64,000 nucleotides of DNA from Syntrophomonas sp. (GTDB lineage: Bacteria; Bacillota; Syntrophomonadia; Syntrophomonadales; Syntrophomonadaceae), in contig JAENZE010000010.1 in the NCBI GenBank assembly GCA_016841425.1, forward strand, positions 1 through 64,000. Direction: 5' to 3'. Every line of letters begins with the position of its first letter. The stretch's first letter is position 1. The notes under the pieces were generated by a model, which had not been told where the DNA came from, searched no databases, and was given only the letters and a program-made list of their open reading frames with translations. The translations under genes and the position numbers were made by a program. This document shows positions 23,634-32,852 of this stretch, piece after piece.

Positions 23634-24410
23634 ATGCGATACGATGCAGTAATACTCGCTGGGGGCAAAATCTGTGACGAGCTGAGAGCAGCAGCTCTTT
23701 ATGATAACGAAGCATTTATAAAGATAGCCGGGCAGCCTATGATTCTCTATGTTTATAGAGCCTTACGTCAATCAGACTATATCAATAGAATTGTAATAAG
23801 TGGTCCCGGACACGAGTTACAAAAGATTATGCCAGAGGATGAAAAGCTTTATTTCGCTGCTGGAGGAGAGAATGCCATCGAAAGTCTGGCCAACGCAGTG
23901 TATCTGCTGAGAAATAATTCTATCAGCGGGAGTATACTGGTGATGCCGACTGATATACCGTTTATTACCCGGACAGCTATAGATGATTTTATTGAACAAA
24001 CAGAACGAATGGAAGGGGAATTTTTTTATGCGTTAACCAGCAAAGAGGTGAACGATAAAAAATTCCCGGGTGTTTCACGAACCTATGTACAGCTTAAAGA
24101 TGGAATTTTCACCGGGGGGAACCTTTTTCTAATGCGCAGTGATATTATGGATAAGGCTCTGGATATGGCAGTACAGTTAGTAATGAGAAGGAAGAACCCG
24201 CTGGCCATGGGAAGGCTTTTCGGTTTTCGCCTGGTCTGTAATTATCTGCTTAAAAAACTAAGTATTGATATGGTTGAAAAAAGATTTTATGAAGTAATGA
24301 ACATCAAAGGAAAAGGAGTTATTTCAGAATACGCTGAGGTAGGAGTAGATGTTGATAAGATCAGTGACCTGGAGTTGGCCAAAGAATACCTGGGCAACCA
24401 GATATTTTAA
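23634..24410 (+). CDS. MobA-like nucleotidyltransferase family protein
   Basis: A 258-residue protein with a GT-A nucleotidyltransferase core: N-terminal DAVILAGGK (about 4-12), lysine/Asp loop PMILYVYRAL, and the metal-binding region VMPTDIPFIT (about 102-111, the D replacing the usual GDxP). It resembles the NTP-transferase group that includes MobA/IspD/GlmU-N, but the specific substrate is not apparent; the signature R of the LAGGxSxRMG loop is missing, so activity is uncertain. It starts 12 bp after the GntR gene and precedes glmU. Confidence 0.75.
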   Translation: MRYDAVILAGGKICDELRAAALYDNEAFIKIAGQPMILYVYRALRQSDYINRIVISGPGHELQKIMPEDEKLYFAAGGENAIESLANAVYLLRNNSISGSILVMPTDIPFITRTAIDDFIEQTERMEGEFFYALTSKEVNDKKFPGVSRTYVQLKDGIFTGGNLFLMRSDIMDKALDMAVQLVMRRKNPLAMGRLFGFRLVCNYLLKKLSIDMVEKRFYEVMNIKGKGVISEYAEVGVDVDKISDLELAKEYLGNQIF

Positions 24411-24480
24411 GGTTTAATTTTACCAGGGCAGACAATTCGATGTATAATAATATACTGGTGAGTAAGCAAATGCATTTAAA

Positions 24481-24506
24481 GTCCAGGGGGAGGGGCCCCT
24501 TTGGAC
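24481..24506 (+). promoter_or_regulatory. Hairpin in glmU leader
   Basis: GTCCA at the left and TGGAC at the right close a GC-rich hairpin whose inner arms are GGGG and CCCC. It ends about 40 bp before the glmU start and has no U-run, so it may be a leader structure. Confidence 0.35.
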
Positions 24507-24546
24507 ATGATAATATACCGAAGGTAATAGAAGGTGAGTGTTACAA

Positions 24547-25908
24547 TTGAAAATATCCGCAGTTGTACTGGCAGCAGGCAAAGGAATGCGAATGTGTTCT
24601 GAGCTGCCCAAAGTAGCGCATAAAGCGGCAGGCAAACCGATGATTGTTCATATCATCGATATTGTTAAACAGGCTGGTATAAAAGACATTAACGTGGTAG
24701 TAGGTCATGGTCGAGAGGTAGTAGAAGAATTATTGACCGGACAGGAAGTAAGATTTGTAGTTCAAGAACAGCAGCTGGGAACAGGACATGCTTTATTACA
24801 GGCAGAAAAAAACATTGATCCTGATTCATCAGTCATAGTATTAGCTGGCGATACCCCCTTACTAAGATCCAGTACCATCCAACAATTAACCAACTTTCAT
24901 CTGCAGCATAATTCCCCGACCATCCTGTCTGCTGAAGTTAGCAATCCTACCGGATACGGGCGGGTTATTCGCAAAAATGACCAATCGTTTTCCAAAATAG
25001 TTGAAGAAAAGGATGCCACAGAAGAAGATAGACTGGTTAGAGAAGTAAATGCCGGTATTTATTGTTTTGAGGCCAGGCAAGTATTCAAGCTGCTGCAGGA
25101 AACAAATACGAATAATGCTCAGGGAGAATACTACTTAACCGATGTTCTGGAGCTGATTAAGAAAACCGGGCAAACTGTGAATATTATCAAGATAGAAGAT
25201 GCCCAGGAAATATATGGCGTTAATGATAGAATACAACTGGCCTATGTGGAATCAATAATAAGAAAGCGAAAAAACCTGGAATTAATGAGGGAAGGGGTGA
25301 CTATAATTGACCCATCTTCCACCTTTATTGATAAAGATGTTGAAGTAGAAAAGGACAGCATTATATTACCCTTTACCATAATAGAAGGAACTACTCACAT
25401 CGGCAGCAACTGCCAGATCGGACCATACAGCAGAATAAGTAATTCACAGATTGGCAACAACGTCATCATAGAAAGTTCTCGGGTAAATAAGGCTAAAATC
25501 GGAAACCAATGCACCATTGGTCCATATGCTTACCTGCGGCCCCAGTCAGAATTGCATGACAACGTTAAAGTGGGTGATTTTGCGGAGATTAAGAAATCTA
25601 TAATTGGTGAAAATAGTAAAGTTCCGCATTTAAGTTATGTTGGGGATGCAATAATAGGCAGAGGGGTTAACATTGGTGCAGGAACCATCACCTGTAATTA
25701 TGATGGCAGGAACAAACACCAGACTATAATAGAAGATCAGGCATTTATCGGCAGCAATACTAATTTGGTAGCACCAGTTAGAGTAGGCGAAAATGCAGTT
25801 ATAGGTGCTGGGTCAACTATTGCCCACGATGTAGCTCCGGATACTCTTGCAGTAGAGCGCGCCAAACAAAGAAGTTTTCATAAACGGGCTAAAAGTATAG
25901 ATAAGTAA
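24547..25908 (+). CDS. glmU: Bifunctional GlmU
   Basis: N-acetylglucosamine-1-phosphate uridyltransferase / glucosamine-1-phosphate acetyltransferase, making UDP-GlcNAc for the wall. The N-terminal pyrophosphorylase domain (1-230) starts VVLAAGKGMRM and has AGDTPLL (metal Asp) near 102; the C-terminal left-handed beta-helix (about 250-450) has many hexapeptide repeats and the acetyl-CoA site motifs GAGTITCNYDG (about 379-389). TTG at 24547 is chosen, 8 bases after AAGGTGAG; the in-frame GTG at 24538 overlaps that site. About 453 residues. Confidence 0.95.
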   Translation: MKISAVVLAAGKGMRMCSELPKVAHKAAGKPMIVHIIDIVKQAGIKDINVVVGHGREVVEELLTGQEVRFVVQEQQLGTGHALLQAEKNIDPDSSVIVLAGDTPLLRSSTIQQLTNFHLQHNSPTILSAEVSNPTGYGRVIRKNDQSFSKIVEEKDATEEDRLVREVNAGIYCFEARQVFKLLQETNTNNAQGEYYLTDVLELIKKTGQTVNIIKIEDAQEIYGVNDRIQLAYVESIIRKRKNLELMREGVTIIDPSSTFIDKDVEVEKDSIILPFTIIEGTTHIGSNCQIGPYSRISNSQIGNNVIIESSRVNKAKIGNQCTIGPYAYLRPQSELHDNVKVGDFAEIKKSIIGENSKVPHLSYVGDAIIGRGVNIGAGTITCNYDGRNKHQTIIEDQAFIGSNTNLVAPVRVGENAVIGAGSTIAHDVAPDTLAVERAKQRSFHKRAKSIDK

Positions 25909-25930
25909 ATATTAGGAGGTAGTTCACGTA

Positions 25931-26884
25931 ATGAAAGCATCCAGGTGGAGGATGAAACTATTTTCTGGCAATGCCAACCCGGGTCTAGCTGAGGAAATCG
26001 CAAAATATCTAGGAATTCCAGTTGGAAATGCCAAGGTTTCAAAATTTTCAGATGGAGAAATTAACTGTGCTATTGATGAGAGTGTACGCGGAGTAGATGT
26101 CTTTGTCGTACAGCCAACCTGTTCACCGGTTAATGAGAATCTGATGGAACTCCTTATAATGATCGACGCGTTTCGAAGGGCCTCTGCTTCAAGAATAAAC
26201 GCAGTTATTCCTTATTATGGATATGGACGTCAGGATCGTAAAACAAGAGCCCGGGATCCTATTACGGCCAAGCTAGTCTCCAATATTATTGTAGAAGCTG
26301 GAGCTCAAAGGGTAGTAGCAGTAGATTTGCATGCCAATCAGATCCAGGGATTTTTCGATATACCGGTAGACCATTTGCCCGGGGTACCGACTATTGGAGA
26401 ATATTTCAAGAGCAAGACTTTAAGTTCAGATGCAGTAATTCTGTCTCCTGATGTAGGAGGCGTGACCAGAGCTCGTGATTTAGCTGCTAAATTGGGAGCT
26501 CCACTGGCCATAGTGGATAAGAGGAGACCCGAACCTAATGTTTCAGAAATTATGAATGTAATAGGTGACGTAACCAACAAATCGGTAATAATCATTGATG
26601 ATATTATTGATACCGCTGGTACTATATGTACGGCTGCAGAAGTAATGATGGAAAAAGGAGCCCGGGAGGTATTTGGCTGCTGTACCCATCCAGTTTTTTC
26701 TGGTCCTGCTATCGAAAGATTATCTAAAGCTCCTTTTAAAGAGATTGTAATCACCAATACTATACCACTGGGAAAAGATAAGATGCTGGATAATATGACG
26801 GTTCTATCTATTGCTCCGCTGGTGGGCGAGGCTATACTAAGAATCCATGAAGATCTTTCGGTAAGCAAGCTGTTCGAAGGATAG
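25931..26884 (+). CDS. prs: Ribose-phosphate pyrophosphokinase
   Basis: Makes PRPP from ribose-5-phosphate and ATP. 317 residues, class I. ATP/Mg motifs YYGYGRQDRK (about 97-106), VDLHANQIQGFF (about 132-143) and the PRPP loop VIIIDDIIDTAGT (about 219-231) are all intact. ATG at 25931 with AGGAGGTAG upstream. It directly follows glmU, as in B. subtilis, likely one transcript. Confidence 0.96.
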   Translation: MKASRWRMKLFSGNANPGLAEEIAKYLGIPVGNAKVSKFSDGEINCAIDESVRGVDVFVVQPTCSPVNENLMELLIMIDAFRRASASRINAVIPYYGYGRQDRKTRARDPITAKLVSNIIVEAGAQRVVAVDLHANQIQGFFDIPVDHLPGVPTIGEYFKSKTLSSDAVILSPDVGGVTRARDLAAKLGAPLAIVDKRRPEPNVSEIMNVIGDVTNKSVIIIDDIIDTAGTICTAAEVMMEKGAREVFGCCTHPVFSGPAIERLSKAPFKEIVITNTIPLGKDKMLDNMTVLSIAPLVGEAILRIHEDLSVSKLFEG

Positions 26885-26975
26885 CGGTTTGGACATACAT
26901 ATAATTAAATGTTATAATCAGGTATCGATAATGATGCATACATATAAATAAATTTTAGTGAAAAGGGGTGAAACC

Positions 26976-27596
26976 TTGGCCGCAGAAGTTGCACTTGCAT
27001 GTAAAATAAGAGAAAAAAAGACCAAGGGATATTTAAATGAGATGCTTAAGCAGGAATGGGTTCCAGGAATAGTATATGGGCAGGAACAAATTCCAGTACC
27101 GGTATTCATTAATCGAAGGGACCTGTACAAGAAAATGAGCAGCTATGGAACCCGGGGAATATTCGCTCTGGATATCGAGGGAACCAATAAACCAGTTATG
27201 GCATTGGTCAGAGAGGTTCAAAAACAACCTTTGAGTGGGCATATAATTCATATAGATTTTTTTACTATTAATATGGCAGAAAAAATATCCAGCAAGGTAG
27301 GAGTCTATATCGAAGGCGAAGAGGAATTGATTAAAAAGGGTGGCATTTTGCAAGCAGGAATCAAAGAAGTGGAAGTATCATGTTTGCCCAAAGATTTACC
27401 AGAAATATTTACTGTCGATGTATCGACTCTGGATATAGGGGACCGGATTATTATTGCTGACTTGATTCTGCCCGAGGGGGTAGAATTAAACGAAGCCGCA
27501 GAAACCATAATATGTTCTGTATTATCACCTTCTAAGGCTACTGGCACAGAGACGGGCGAAGAAGAAGTTGAAGCAGGCCAGGAGCAGGAAGAATAA
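26976..27596 (+). CDS. rplY: Ribosomal protein bL25 (Ctc, long form)
   Basis: Binds 5S rRNA. About 206 residues: N-terminal L25 beta-barrel (about 5-90) with WVPGIVYGQ, followed by the TL5/Ctc C-terminal domain (about 95-185; SKVGVYIEGEEEL) and an acidic Glu-rich tail. TTG at 26976 is preferred over the GTG at 26958 because AAAAGGGGTGA lies between the two and 5 bases from 26976. It is followed by two copies of its terminator enclosing a structured repeat. Confidence 0.93.
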   Translation: MAAEVALACKIREKKTKGYLNEMLKQEWVPGIVYGQEQIPVPVFINRRDLYKKMSSYGTRGIFALDIEGTNKPVMALVREVQKQPLSGHIIHIDFFTINMAEKISSKVGVYIEGEEELIKKGGILQAGIKEVEVSCLPKDLPEIFTVDVSTLDIGDRIIIADLILPEGVELNEAAETIICSVLSPSKATGTETGEEEVEAGQEQEE

Positions 27597-27613
27597 GCCG
27601 GCCAGGAAAATTA

Positions 27614-27655
27614 GCAGACCGATAACAGAGGCCCCGGTTTATCCGGGGCTCATTT
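27614..27655 (+). terminator. rplY terminator, first copy (T1)
   Basis: GCCCCGG and CCGGGGC around TTTAT at 27631-27649, followed by TCATTTT. The box CAGACCGATAACAG immediately precedes it. The hairpin sequence is repeated exactly at 27801-27821. A second small hairpin, CATTTTGTC/GACAAAATG, follows at 27651-27677. Confidence 0.8.
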
Positions 27656-27681
27656 TGTCAACAAGGTCGACAAAATGCCAG

Positions 27682-27797
27682 ACCGATGACAAAGGCGAAG
27701 ATTAAGGCATGAGAAAAGACCGCGATTGAGGCGTACCTGAGTACGTTGATTGAGGGGGCTTTTTGAAATAACGAAGATATTCGGCTTTGTCATCGGT
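27682..27797 (+). ncRNA. Structured repeat element, copy A (unknown RNA)
   Basis: A 116-nt element closed by ACCGATGACAAAG (27682-27694) pairing perfectly with CTTTGTCATCGGT (27785-27797); the stem continues four more pairs after one G-G mismatch. Inside: AAGGCATGA, then CCGC-GATTGAG, a CGTAC/GTACG hairpin with loop CTGA, and a second GATTGAG. The same motifs occur in the same order in copy B (32903-33019), with compensatory changes in the stem. It is placed + because it precedes the U-tract of T2. No promoter was found for it, so it may be made from rplY read-through. Function unknown. Confidence 0.7.
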
Positions 27798-27800
27798 TTG

Positions 27801-27827
27801 AGGCCCCGGTTTATCCGGGGCTTTTTT
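27801..27827 (+). terminator. rplY terminator, second copy (T2)
   Basis: The same hairpin as T1 (identical over AGGCCCCGGTTTATCCGGGG and the next base C), now followed by a run of six T. This copy has the better U-tract and should be the efficient terminator. Confidence 0.88.
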
Positions 27828-27907
27828 ATATCTCTGGGATAATGTCAGCCTGCTTGGTATAATTATTATGAGCGATGATAGTAAATTAATTAAGGGGTAG
27901 CAGCGGA

Positions 27908-28465
27908 ATGAAGTTTATTATTGGTTTGGGCAATCCGGGCAAGAAATACCGGAACACGCGTCACAATATGGGTTATATGGTGGTAGAAGAGATTGCACGG
28001 CGATATGACATTGAAAAGGAAGAATGCAAGTTTGATTCAATAATTGGGCATATTAGGATAAATGGTCAAAAAGTATTACTAGTAAAACCGCTGACTTATA
28101 TGAATCTCAGTGGCAAAGCAGTACAAGCATTGACCCGCTTTTATAAACAGGATATTTCCGAATTAATAGTAGTATACGATGATATGGATTTGGAAACTGG
28201 TCGGATAAGAATTAGAGCTGGTGGCGGTAGTGGGGGACATAAGGGGATCTCTTCTATCAATGAGAGACTGGGCAGCCAGGAATTCCCCCGGGTTCGTATA
28301 GGGATTGGCAGACCTCCTGATCATTGGTCAGTTGAAGCGTGGGTTTTAAGTGAGACCCGGGCAGATGAACAGGCAGATATCGATACAGCTGTCCAAAAGG
28401 CTGCTGACGCCGTGATATGCTGGGTAAAAGATGGTATAGTTCAGGCTATGAACAAGTATAATTAA
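27908..28465 (+). CDS. pth: Peptidyl-tRNA hydrolase
   Basis: Recycles peptidyl-tRNA released from stalled ribosomes. 185 residues; GLGNPGKKYRNTRHNMGY at the N-terminus contains the catalytic His (about residue 20) and Asn, and KPLTYMNLSG (about 63-72), YDDMDLETG (about 92-100) and GGGSGGHKGISSI follow. ATG at 27908 after GGGGTAGCAG. The gene keeps the rplY-pth-mfd order. Confidence 0.96.
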   Translation: MKFIIGLGNPGKKYRNTRHNMGYMVVEEIARRYDIEKEECKFDSIIGHIRINGQKVLLVKPLTYMNLSGKAVQALTRFYKQDISELIVVYDDMDLETGRIRIRAGGGSGGHKGISSINERLGSQEFPRVRIGIGRPPDHWSVEAWVLSETRADEQADIDTAVQKAADAVICWVKDGIVQAMNKYN

Positions 28466-28721
28466 TATAAGACTATGGGCTGTGATTGGATAGGAAAGAG
28501 TAAGCTTTCTAACCGCTTTCTAACCATTAATAGTTCATATATTCTGTGGCTAGATCCGTTGATATATACCTCAATAGCCTGGGCGATGGACTAAAGCAAG
28601 TAAATATTTATGAACCGTCGGGTAATTCGATACCCGGCCCTTTGACGTGCCTTTCTATAAAGTTAGAGCAGCCGGCAAGCAGTATGCTTAACACAGTAAT
28701 GATTTGTTGGGGGAGTAGTGA
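28466..28721. other. pth-mfd intergenic region
   Basis: About 255 bases without a gene. A small hairpin around CGGGTAATTCGATACCCG (28619-28636) is visible but has no U-run. The yabK/fin gene that occupies this slot in B. subtilis is absent. Confidence 0.45.
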
Positions 28722-31700
28722 TTGAACAATAGTTTCATGAAAGAATTGGATAACTGCCTGAAAAGAAGGCAAAATGCAGTATTGAGCGGCTTATCGGGTA
28801 CGACCCGGGCTTTCTTTATTAATCAATTATTTCGCAGCCGTTCAGGTATATTCCTATGTCTGGTGGCTACAGAAGAGAAAGCTTTTGATCTCACCCGGGA
28901 GCTGTCGCAGTTAATGGATCGGAATTGTATTTTCATATTCCCAGGCCGGGATTACGTGCGTACCAGGGAAAATTATACCTGGGCTGAAAAAGAGCGTATT
29001 TCGACTATTCAGGAATGTATCCTGCATCCCCAGCGTCACAGTATAGTAATTGCCACGCCGGGAGGGATAATGTATAAACTGGCACCACCTGCGACTATTA
29101 AAGAACAGGCGGTGCGAATCGAACATGGGCAAGAGATAGATTTGGAAAAACTGCTGCGGCAGCTGGTTAATACAGGATATATACGGGTGGAAACCATCAG
29201 CAATCCAGGTGAGTTTGCGGTTCGGGGAGGGGTTTTGGATATTTTCCCGGTTGGTAATAAAAGCCCTTATCGTATTGAATTGTGGGGCGATTTAGTAGAA
29301 TCCATCCGGCCGTTTGACTTGGAGAGTCAGAGGTCCATAGACCTGAAGAACTATGTAGATATTAGTCCTGCTCATGAATACGAAAGCAATTCGTTGGAAT
29401 CCACACTGTTCGATTATTTAAACGAAGAGTCTCTCTTATTTATAGATGAACCTCGGGAGATAATTACTAACCTGGATCAGCACATAAAACGCTGGCGGGA
29501 TTCTATTAAGGAAGCCGGAGTGAGCGGTAAGCCGTTAAAAGAGCTCGCTTTAATGGAAAGTGAGGAACTGTTAGAACATCTAAGCAAAAGAAGCGCAGTC
29601 TATCATACATTTTTCCCGAGCAGTATTATGTCTGTTAAAGCAGGGCTTTTAGAACATGTATCCCAGAAGGAGATGGAGTATTTTATAGACGAATATGAAC
29701 GGCTGTTCAAAAGAATACAGGAATGGCAAAATAAAAGCTATTCGATCTATTTCTACATTAAGAGCAAAACCGCCCGGGAACAATTAAAACGTGATTTGGT
29801 GGATCATCATATTAGTGGGATAGAAATAGTAAGTAAAAGCCTGGAAAGCGGTTTTGTCAGCCAGACCTTTAAAACTGCCCTGCTTACAGAGAAGGAAATC
29901 TGGGGTAAAAAAACCCGGACCACAAAAAAGACCAGGAGATCAGAAAATAGAATTGTCCTGGAAAACATGAAATTGGGGGATTATGTTGTACATGAAAATT
30001 ATGGTATTGGAATTTTTCGGGGAATATCTCCGGTGGAAACTGATGGTATAACTAGAGAATACATACTGCTGGAATACGCAGGAACGGACCGACTATACCT
30101 TTCCCTTGATAAACTGGGAATGCTCTACCCATATAATGTCTCGGAGGAGAAAAGACCGCGCCTGAGCAGATTGGGAGGAAATGACTGGGAGAAAACCAAA
30201 AGTAAAGTTTCTCAGTCCATACAAGAATTGGCTAAAAAATTATTAGAATTGTATGCTGCCCGACAATCCCTGCAGGGATATGCTTTTTCCGCAGACACCC
30301 CCTGGCAGCAGCAGTTTGAAGATAACTTTCCGTATCAGGAAACTATAGATCAGTTGAGTTCAATAAAAGAGATTAAAGAAGATATGGAGCAGTCTCAACC
30401 TATGGATCGTTTAATCTGCGGGGATGTGGGTTATGGAAAAACTGAGGTAGCTATGAGAGCAGCTTTTAAGGCAGTCATGGACGGCAAGCAGGTGGCAGTT
30501 CTGGTTCCAACTACTGTACTTGCAGAGCAGCACCACCATACCTTCAAGGATAGATTTAAGGAGTATCCATTGGCCATAGAGGTATTGAGCCGTTTTCGTT
30601 CGACCTCGGAACAGAAAAGAATCGTCAGTGACTTGCAAAAAGGAGCTATAGATATCATAATTGGAACTCATCGCCTATTATCTAAAGATGTTCAATTTAG
30701 CGATTTAGGTCTTTTAGTTATAGATGAAGAACACCGCTTCGGAGTTTCACAAAAAGAAAAGATTAAAATGTTAAAAAATATGATTGATGTATTAAGTCTA
30801 TCCGCTACTCCTATCCCCAGAAGCCTGCATATGTCGCTTACTGGAATGAGAGATTTGAGCATTATAGAGACCCCTCCTCCGGAAAGATATCCGATAAAGA
30901 CTTACGTGCTTGAATATAACGAAGAAATAATAATAGAAGCCATCTACGCTGAAATTGAAAGGCAGGGGCAGATTTTTTTCGTCCACAATCGTATAGAAGA
31001 CATTTATGGAGTCCGGGAAAGGCTTGCGGGGTTGCTGCCCGATGTATCTATTGCCGTAGGACATGGACGCATGAATGAAGATGAATTATCCAAGGTTATA
31101 AGCTTATTTTTAGCCGGGGAATACCAGGTGTTCTTATGTACTACCATTATTGAATCCGGATTAGACATGCCCAATGTTAATACCATTATTGTAGATGAAG
31201 CAGACCGGATGGGCTTGGCTCAGTTGTATCAGCTGCGGGGAAGAGTGGGCCGTTCTAATCGGATTGCTTATGCCTATCTCACATATAAACCGGACAAGAG
31301 TATAAACGAAATAGCCCAGAAGCGATTGAATGCTATCCGCGAGTTTAATGAACTGGGAGCAGGAATGAAGATAGCTTTAAGAGACCTGGAAATAAGGGGA
31401 GCAGGAAATATTCTAGGTCCAGAACAGCATGGATATATTCAAGCGGTTGGCTTTGATATGTACTGCCGCTTATTGGAGAGAGAAACCGGACGTTTAAAGG
31501 GAATAGATGAGAAAACAGATGCAGCCCCGCTAATGGATATAGATGTAGATTATTATATTCCTGACAGCTATATCCCTGATTCAGGCACTAAAATACGAAT
31601 ATATCGCAGATTGATGCTGGCAGAGGAAGATAAGGAAATACAAGAAATTAGGAATGAACTGCAGGACCGTTTTGGTAAACTGCCCCGGCCGGTGGAAAAT

Positions 31701-31928
31701 TTCCTGCAGCTGTCCAGGCTGAGAATTGCTGCTAGCAGTAAAAAAATAAAATCTCTTAGACGAAAGGGTAATAAAATAGAAATACAACTGGAAAGAACTT
31801 TATCAAAAAACGTTATGGGAGATATAAGTGGAATACAACACAGCAGTTTTCACGAAAATACTATTTCCATGCAGTTCGAAGGCGCAGTATCTCTGGAGAA
31901 GCTGCAGCAAGTTTTAGATGTCTTATAG
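28722..31928 (+). CDS. mfd: Transcription-repair coupling factor Mfd
   Basis: Removes RNA polymerase stalled at DNA lesions and recruits UvrA. 1068 residues, about 100 shorter than typical Mfd; the shortfall seems to lie in the N-terminal UvrB-like half, but RGGVLDIFP (about 167-175) is present. RNAP-interacting (CarD-like) domain at about 415-480 (GDYVVHENYGIGIF), translocase motifs GDVGYGKTEV at about 567-576, DEEHRFG at about 667-673, and RGRVGRS at about 840-846, then the C-terminal TRCF domain. TTG start at 28722 follows GGGGGAG; no alternative is convincing. Confidence 0.95.
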   Translation: MNNSFMKELDNCLKRRQNAVLSGLSGTTRAFFINQLFRSRSGIFLCLVATEEKAFDLTRELSQLMDRNCIFIFPGRDYVRTRENYTWAEKERISTIQECILHPQRHSIVIATPGGIMYKLAPPATIKEQAVRIEHGQEIDLEKLLRQLVNTGYIRVETISNPGEFAVRGGVLDIFPVGNKSPYRIELWGDLVESIRPFDLESQRSIDLKNYVDISPAHEYESNSLESTLFDYLNEESLLFIDEPREIITNLDQHIKRWRDSIKEAGVSGKPLKELALMESEELLEHLSKRSAVYHTFFPSSIMSVKAGLLEHVSQKEMEYFIDEYERLFKRIQEWQNKSYSIYFYIKSKTAREQLKRDLVDHHISGIEIVSKSLESGFVSQTFKTALLTEKEIWGKKTRTTKKTRRSENRIVLENMKLGDYVVHENYGIGIFRGISPVETDGITREYILLEYAGTDRLYLSLDKLGMLYPYNVSEEKRPRLSRLGGNDWEKTKSKVSQSIQELAKKLLELYAARQSLQGYAFSADTPWQQQFEDNFPYQETIDQLSSIKEIKEDMEQSQPMDRLICGDVGYGKTEVAMRAAFKAVMDGKQVAVLVPTTVLAEQHHHTFKDRFKEYPLAIEVLSRFRSTSEQKRIVSDLQKGAIDIIIGTHRLLSKDVQFSDLGLLVIDEEHRFGVSQKEKIKMLKNMIDVLSLSATPIPRSLHMSLTGMRDLSIIETPPPERYPIKTYVLEYNEEIIIEAIYAEIERQGQIFFVHNRIEDIYGVRERLAGLLPDVSIAVGHGRMNEDELSKVISLFLAGEYQVFLCTTIIESGLDMPNVNTIIVDEADRMGLAQLYQLRGRVGRSNRIAYAYLTYKPDKSINEIAQKRLNAIREFNELGAGMKIALRDLEIRGAGNILGPEQHGYIQAVGFDMYCRLLERETGRLKGIDEKTDAAPLMDIDVDYYIPDSYIPDSGTKIRIYRRLMLAEEDKEIQEIRNELQDRFGKLPRPVENFLQLSRLRIAASSKKIKSLRRKGNKIEIQLERTLSKNVMGDISGIQHSSFHENTISMQFEGAVSLEKLQQVLDVL

Positions 31929-31965
31929 AGATGGTAAGCGTGACTATAGATAGCAGACTTTTTTT

Positions 31966-31988
31966 AACGGCATCAGCCGGTTTTTTAT
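31966..31988 (+). terminator. mfd terminator
   Basis: AACGGC-ATCA-GCC(G)GTT followed by a run of T at 31981-31986. The stem is short, but a complementary T-tract upstream could make it bidirectional. Confidence 0.6.
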
Positions 31989-32185
31989 TTGGGTATAAAT
32001 TGAATTGAGTTTTTGCTGAACTATGCCTAATAAAACCGGACCATACAACGAATAAATCATGGTATGGTCGGCAAACTAAGCTTGAGTATAATGTAGAAAT
32101 ATGTATTTTTAAGTACAGAAATCTCCCCCCCATATGGAGATATATTGATGCTAAAAGAAAAATTTAGTGTTGAGATGGCAAAAAG
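31989..32185. other. Upstream region of spoVT
   Basis: About 200 AT-rich bases between the mfd terminator and the spoVT promoter, with no ORF above noise and no additional recognisable signal. Confidence 0.4.
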
Positions 32186-32216
32186 TGAATAAAAGGGGAT
32201 TCTCAGTTATATACTA
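32186..32216 (+). promoter_or_regulatory. Sigma-G-type promoter of spoVT
   Basis: TGAATA at 32186-32191 and TATACTA at 32210-32216, 18 bp apart. The forespore sigma-G pattern is TGAATR-N17/18-CATACTA, so all but one base agree. spoVT is a sigma-G gene in B. subtilis. The inverted repeat TTCTCAG/CTGAGAA (32200-32226) overlaps the -10 and could be an operator, possibly for SpoVT itself. Confidence 0.75.
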
Positions 32217-32273
32217 TCACTGAGAAAGAAAACTACATTTTCAAATTATGAAAAAAGGAGGGATAAATGTAAA

Positions 32274-32837
32274 TTGAAAGCAACAGGGATTGTTCGACGG
32301 ATCGATGATTTAGGAAGGGTTGTTATCCCCAAGGAAATACGAAGGACATTACGTATACGCGAGGGAGACCCGCTGGAAATTTTTGTTGATCGGGAAGGTG
32401 AAGTTATATTAAAAAAATATTCTCCCATAGGAGAACTGGGGGATTTTGCTAAAGAATATGCTGATTCACTACATGAGACTATAGGTCATATTTCTATGAT
32501 TGCTGACAGAGATGTGATTATAGCACTCTCAGGAGCGAACAAACGTGAGTTTTTGGGCAAGAGCATCGGTAAAGCAGTAGAAAGAGCTCTAGAGGAACGT
32601 ACTACCCTGGTAATGAATGACCTGGAATCACCTGATGATGAAAACCTGCATGTAATTCAAAACGACGATAGAGAATATACCCTTAAATCTCAGGTTATTG
32701 CACCCATTATTACCCAGGGAGATCCCATTGGGGCAGTAATTCTGGTAAGCAAAGAGCCTGGTATGAAACTCGGCGACATGGAAATTAAGCTGGCAGAAAC
32801 AGCCGCAGGATTTCTCGCCAAGCAAATGGAACAGTAA
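32274..32837 (+). CDS. spoVT: Stage V sporulation regulator SpoVT
   Basis: Forespore transcription factor acting late with sigma-G. 187 residues: N-terminal AbrB-like swapped hairpin (1-52; TGIVRRIDDLGRVVIPKEIR) and C-terminal GAF domain (about 60-185). The TTG at 32274 is the only sensible start, 11 bases after GGAGGG. An ATG-TAA pair (32267-32272) lies between the ribosome-binding site and this start and would abort initiation there, possibly lowering translation. The gene ends at a duplicated terminator. Confidence 0.95.
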   Translation: MKATGIVRRIDDLGRVVIPKEIRRTLRIREGDPLEIFVDREGEVILKKYSPIGELGDFAKEYADSLHETIGHISMIADRDVIIALSGANKREFLGKSIGKAVERALEERTTLVMNDLESPDDENLHVIQNDDREYTLKSQVIAPIITQGDPIGAVILVSKEPGMKLGDMEIKLAETAAGFLAKQMEQ

Positions 32838-32852
32838 ATATTACAAGTCTAA

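Noticed and set aside
26338-26868. 176-codon - strand ORF
   Set aside because: Lies wholly inside prs, antisense; Ser/Ile-rich shadow translation without ribosome-binding site.
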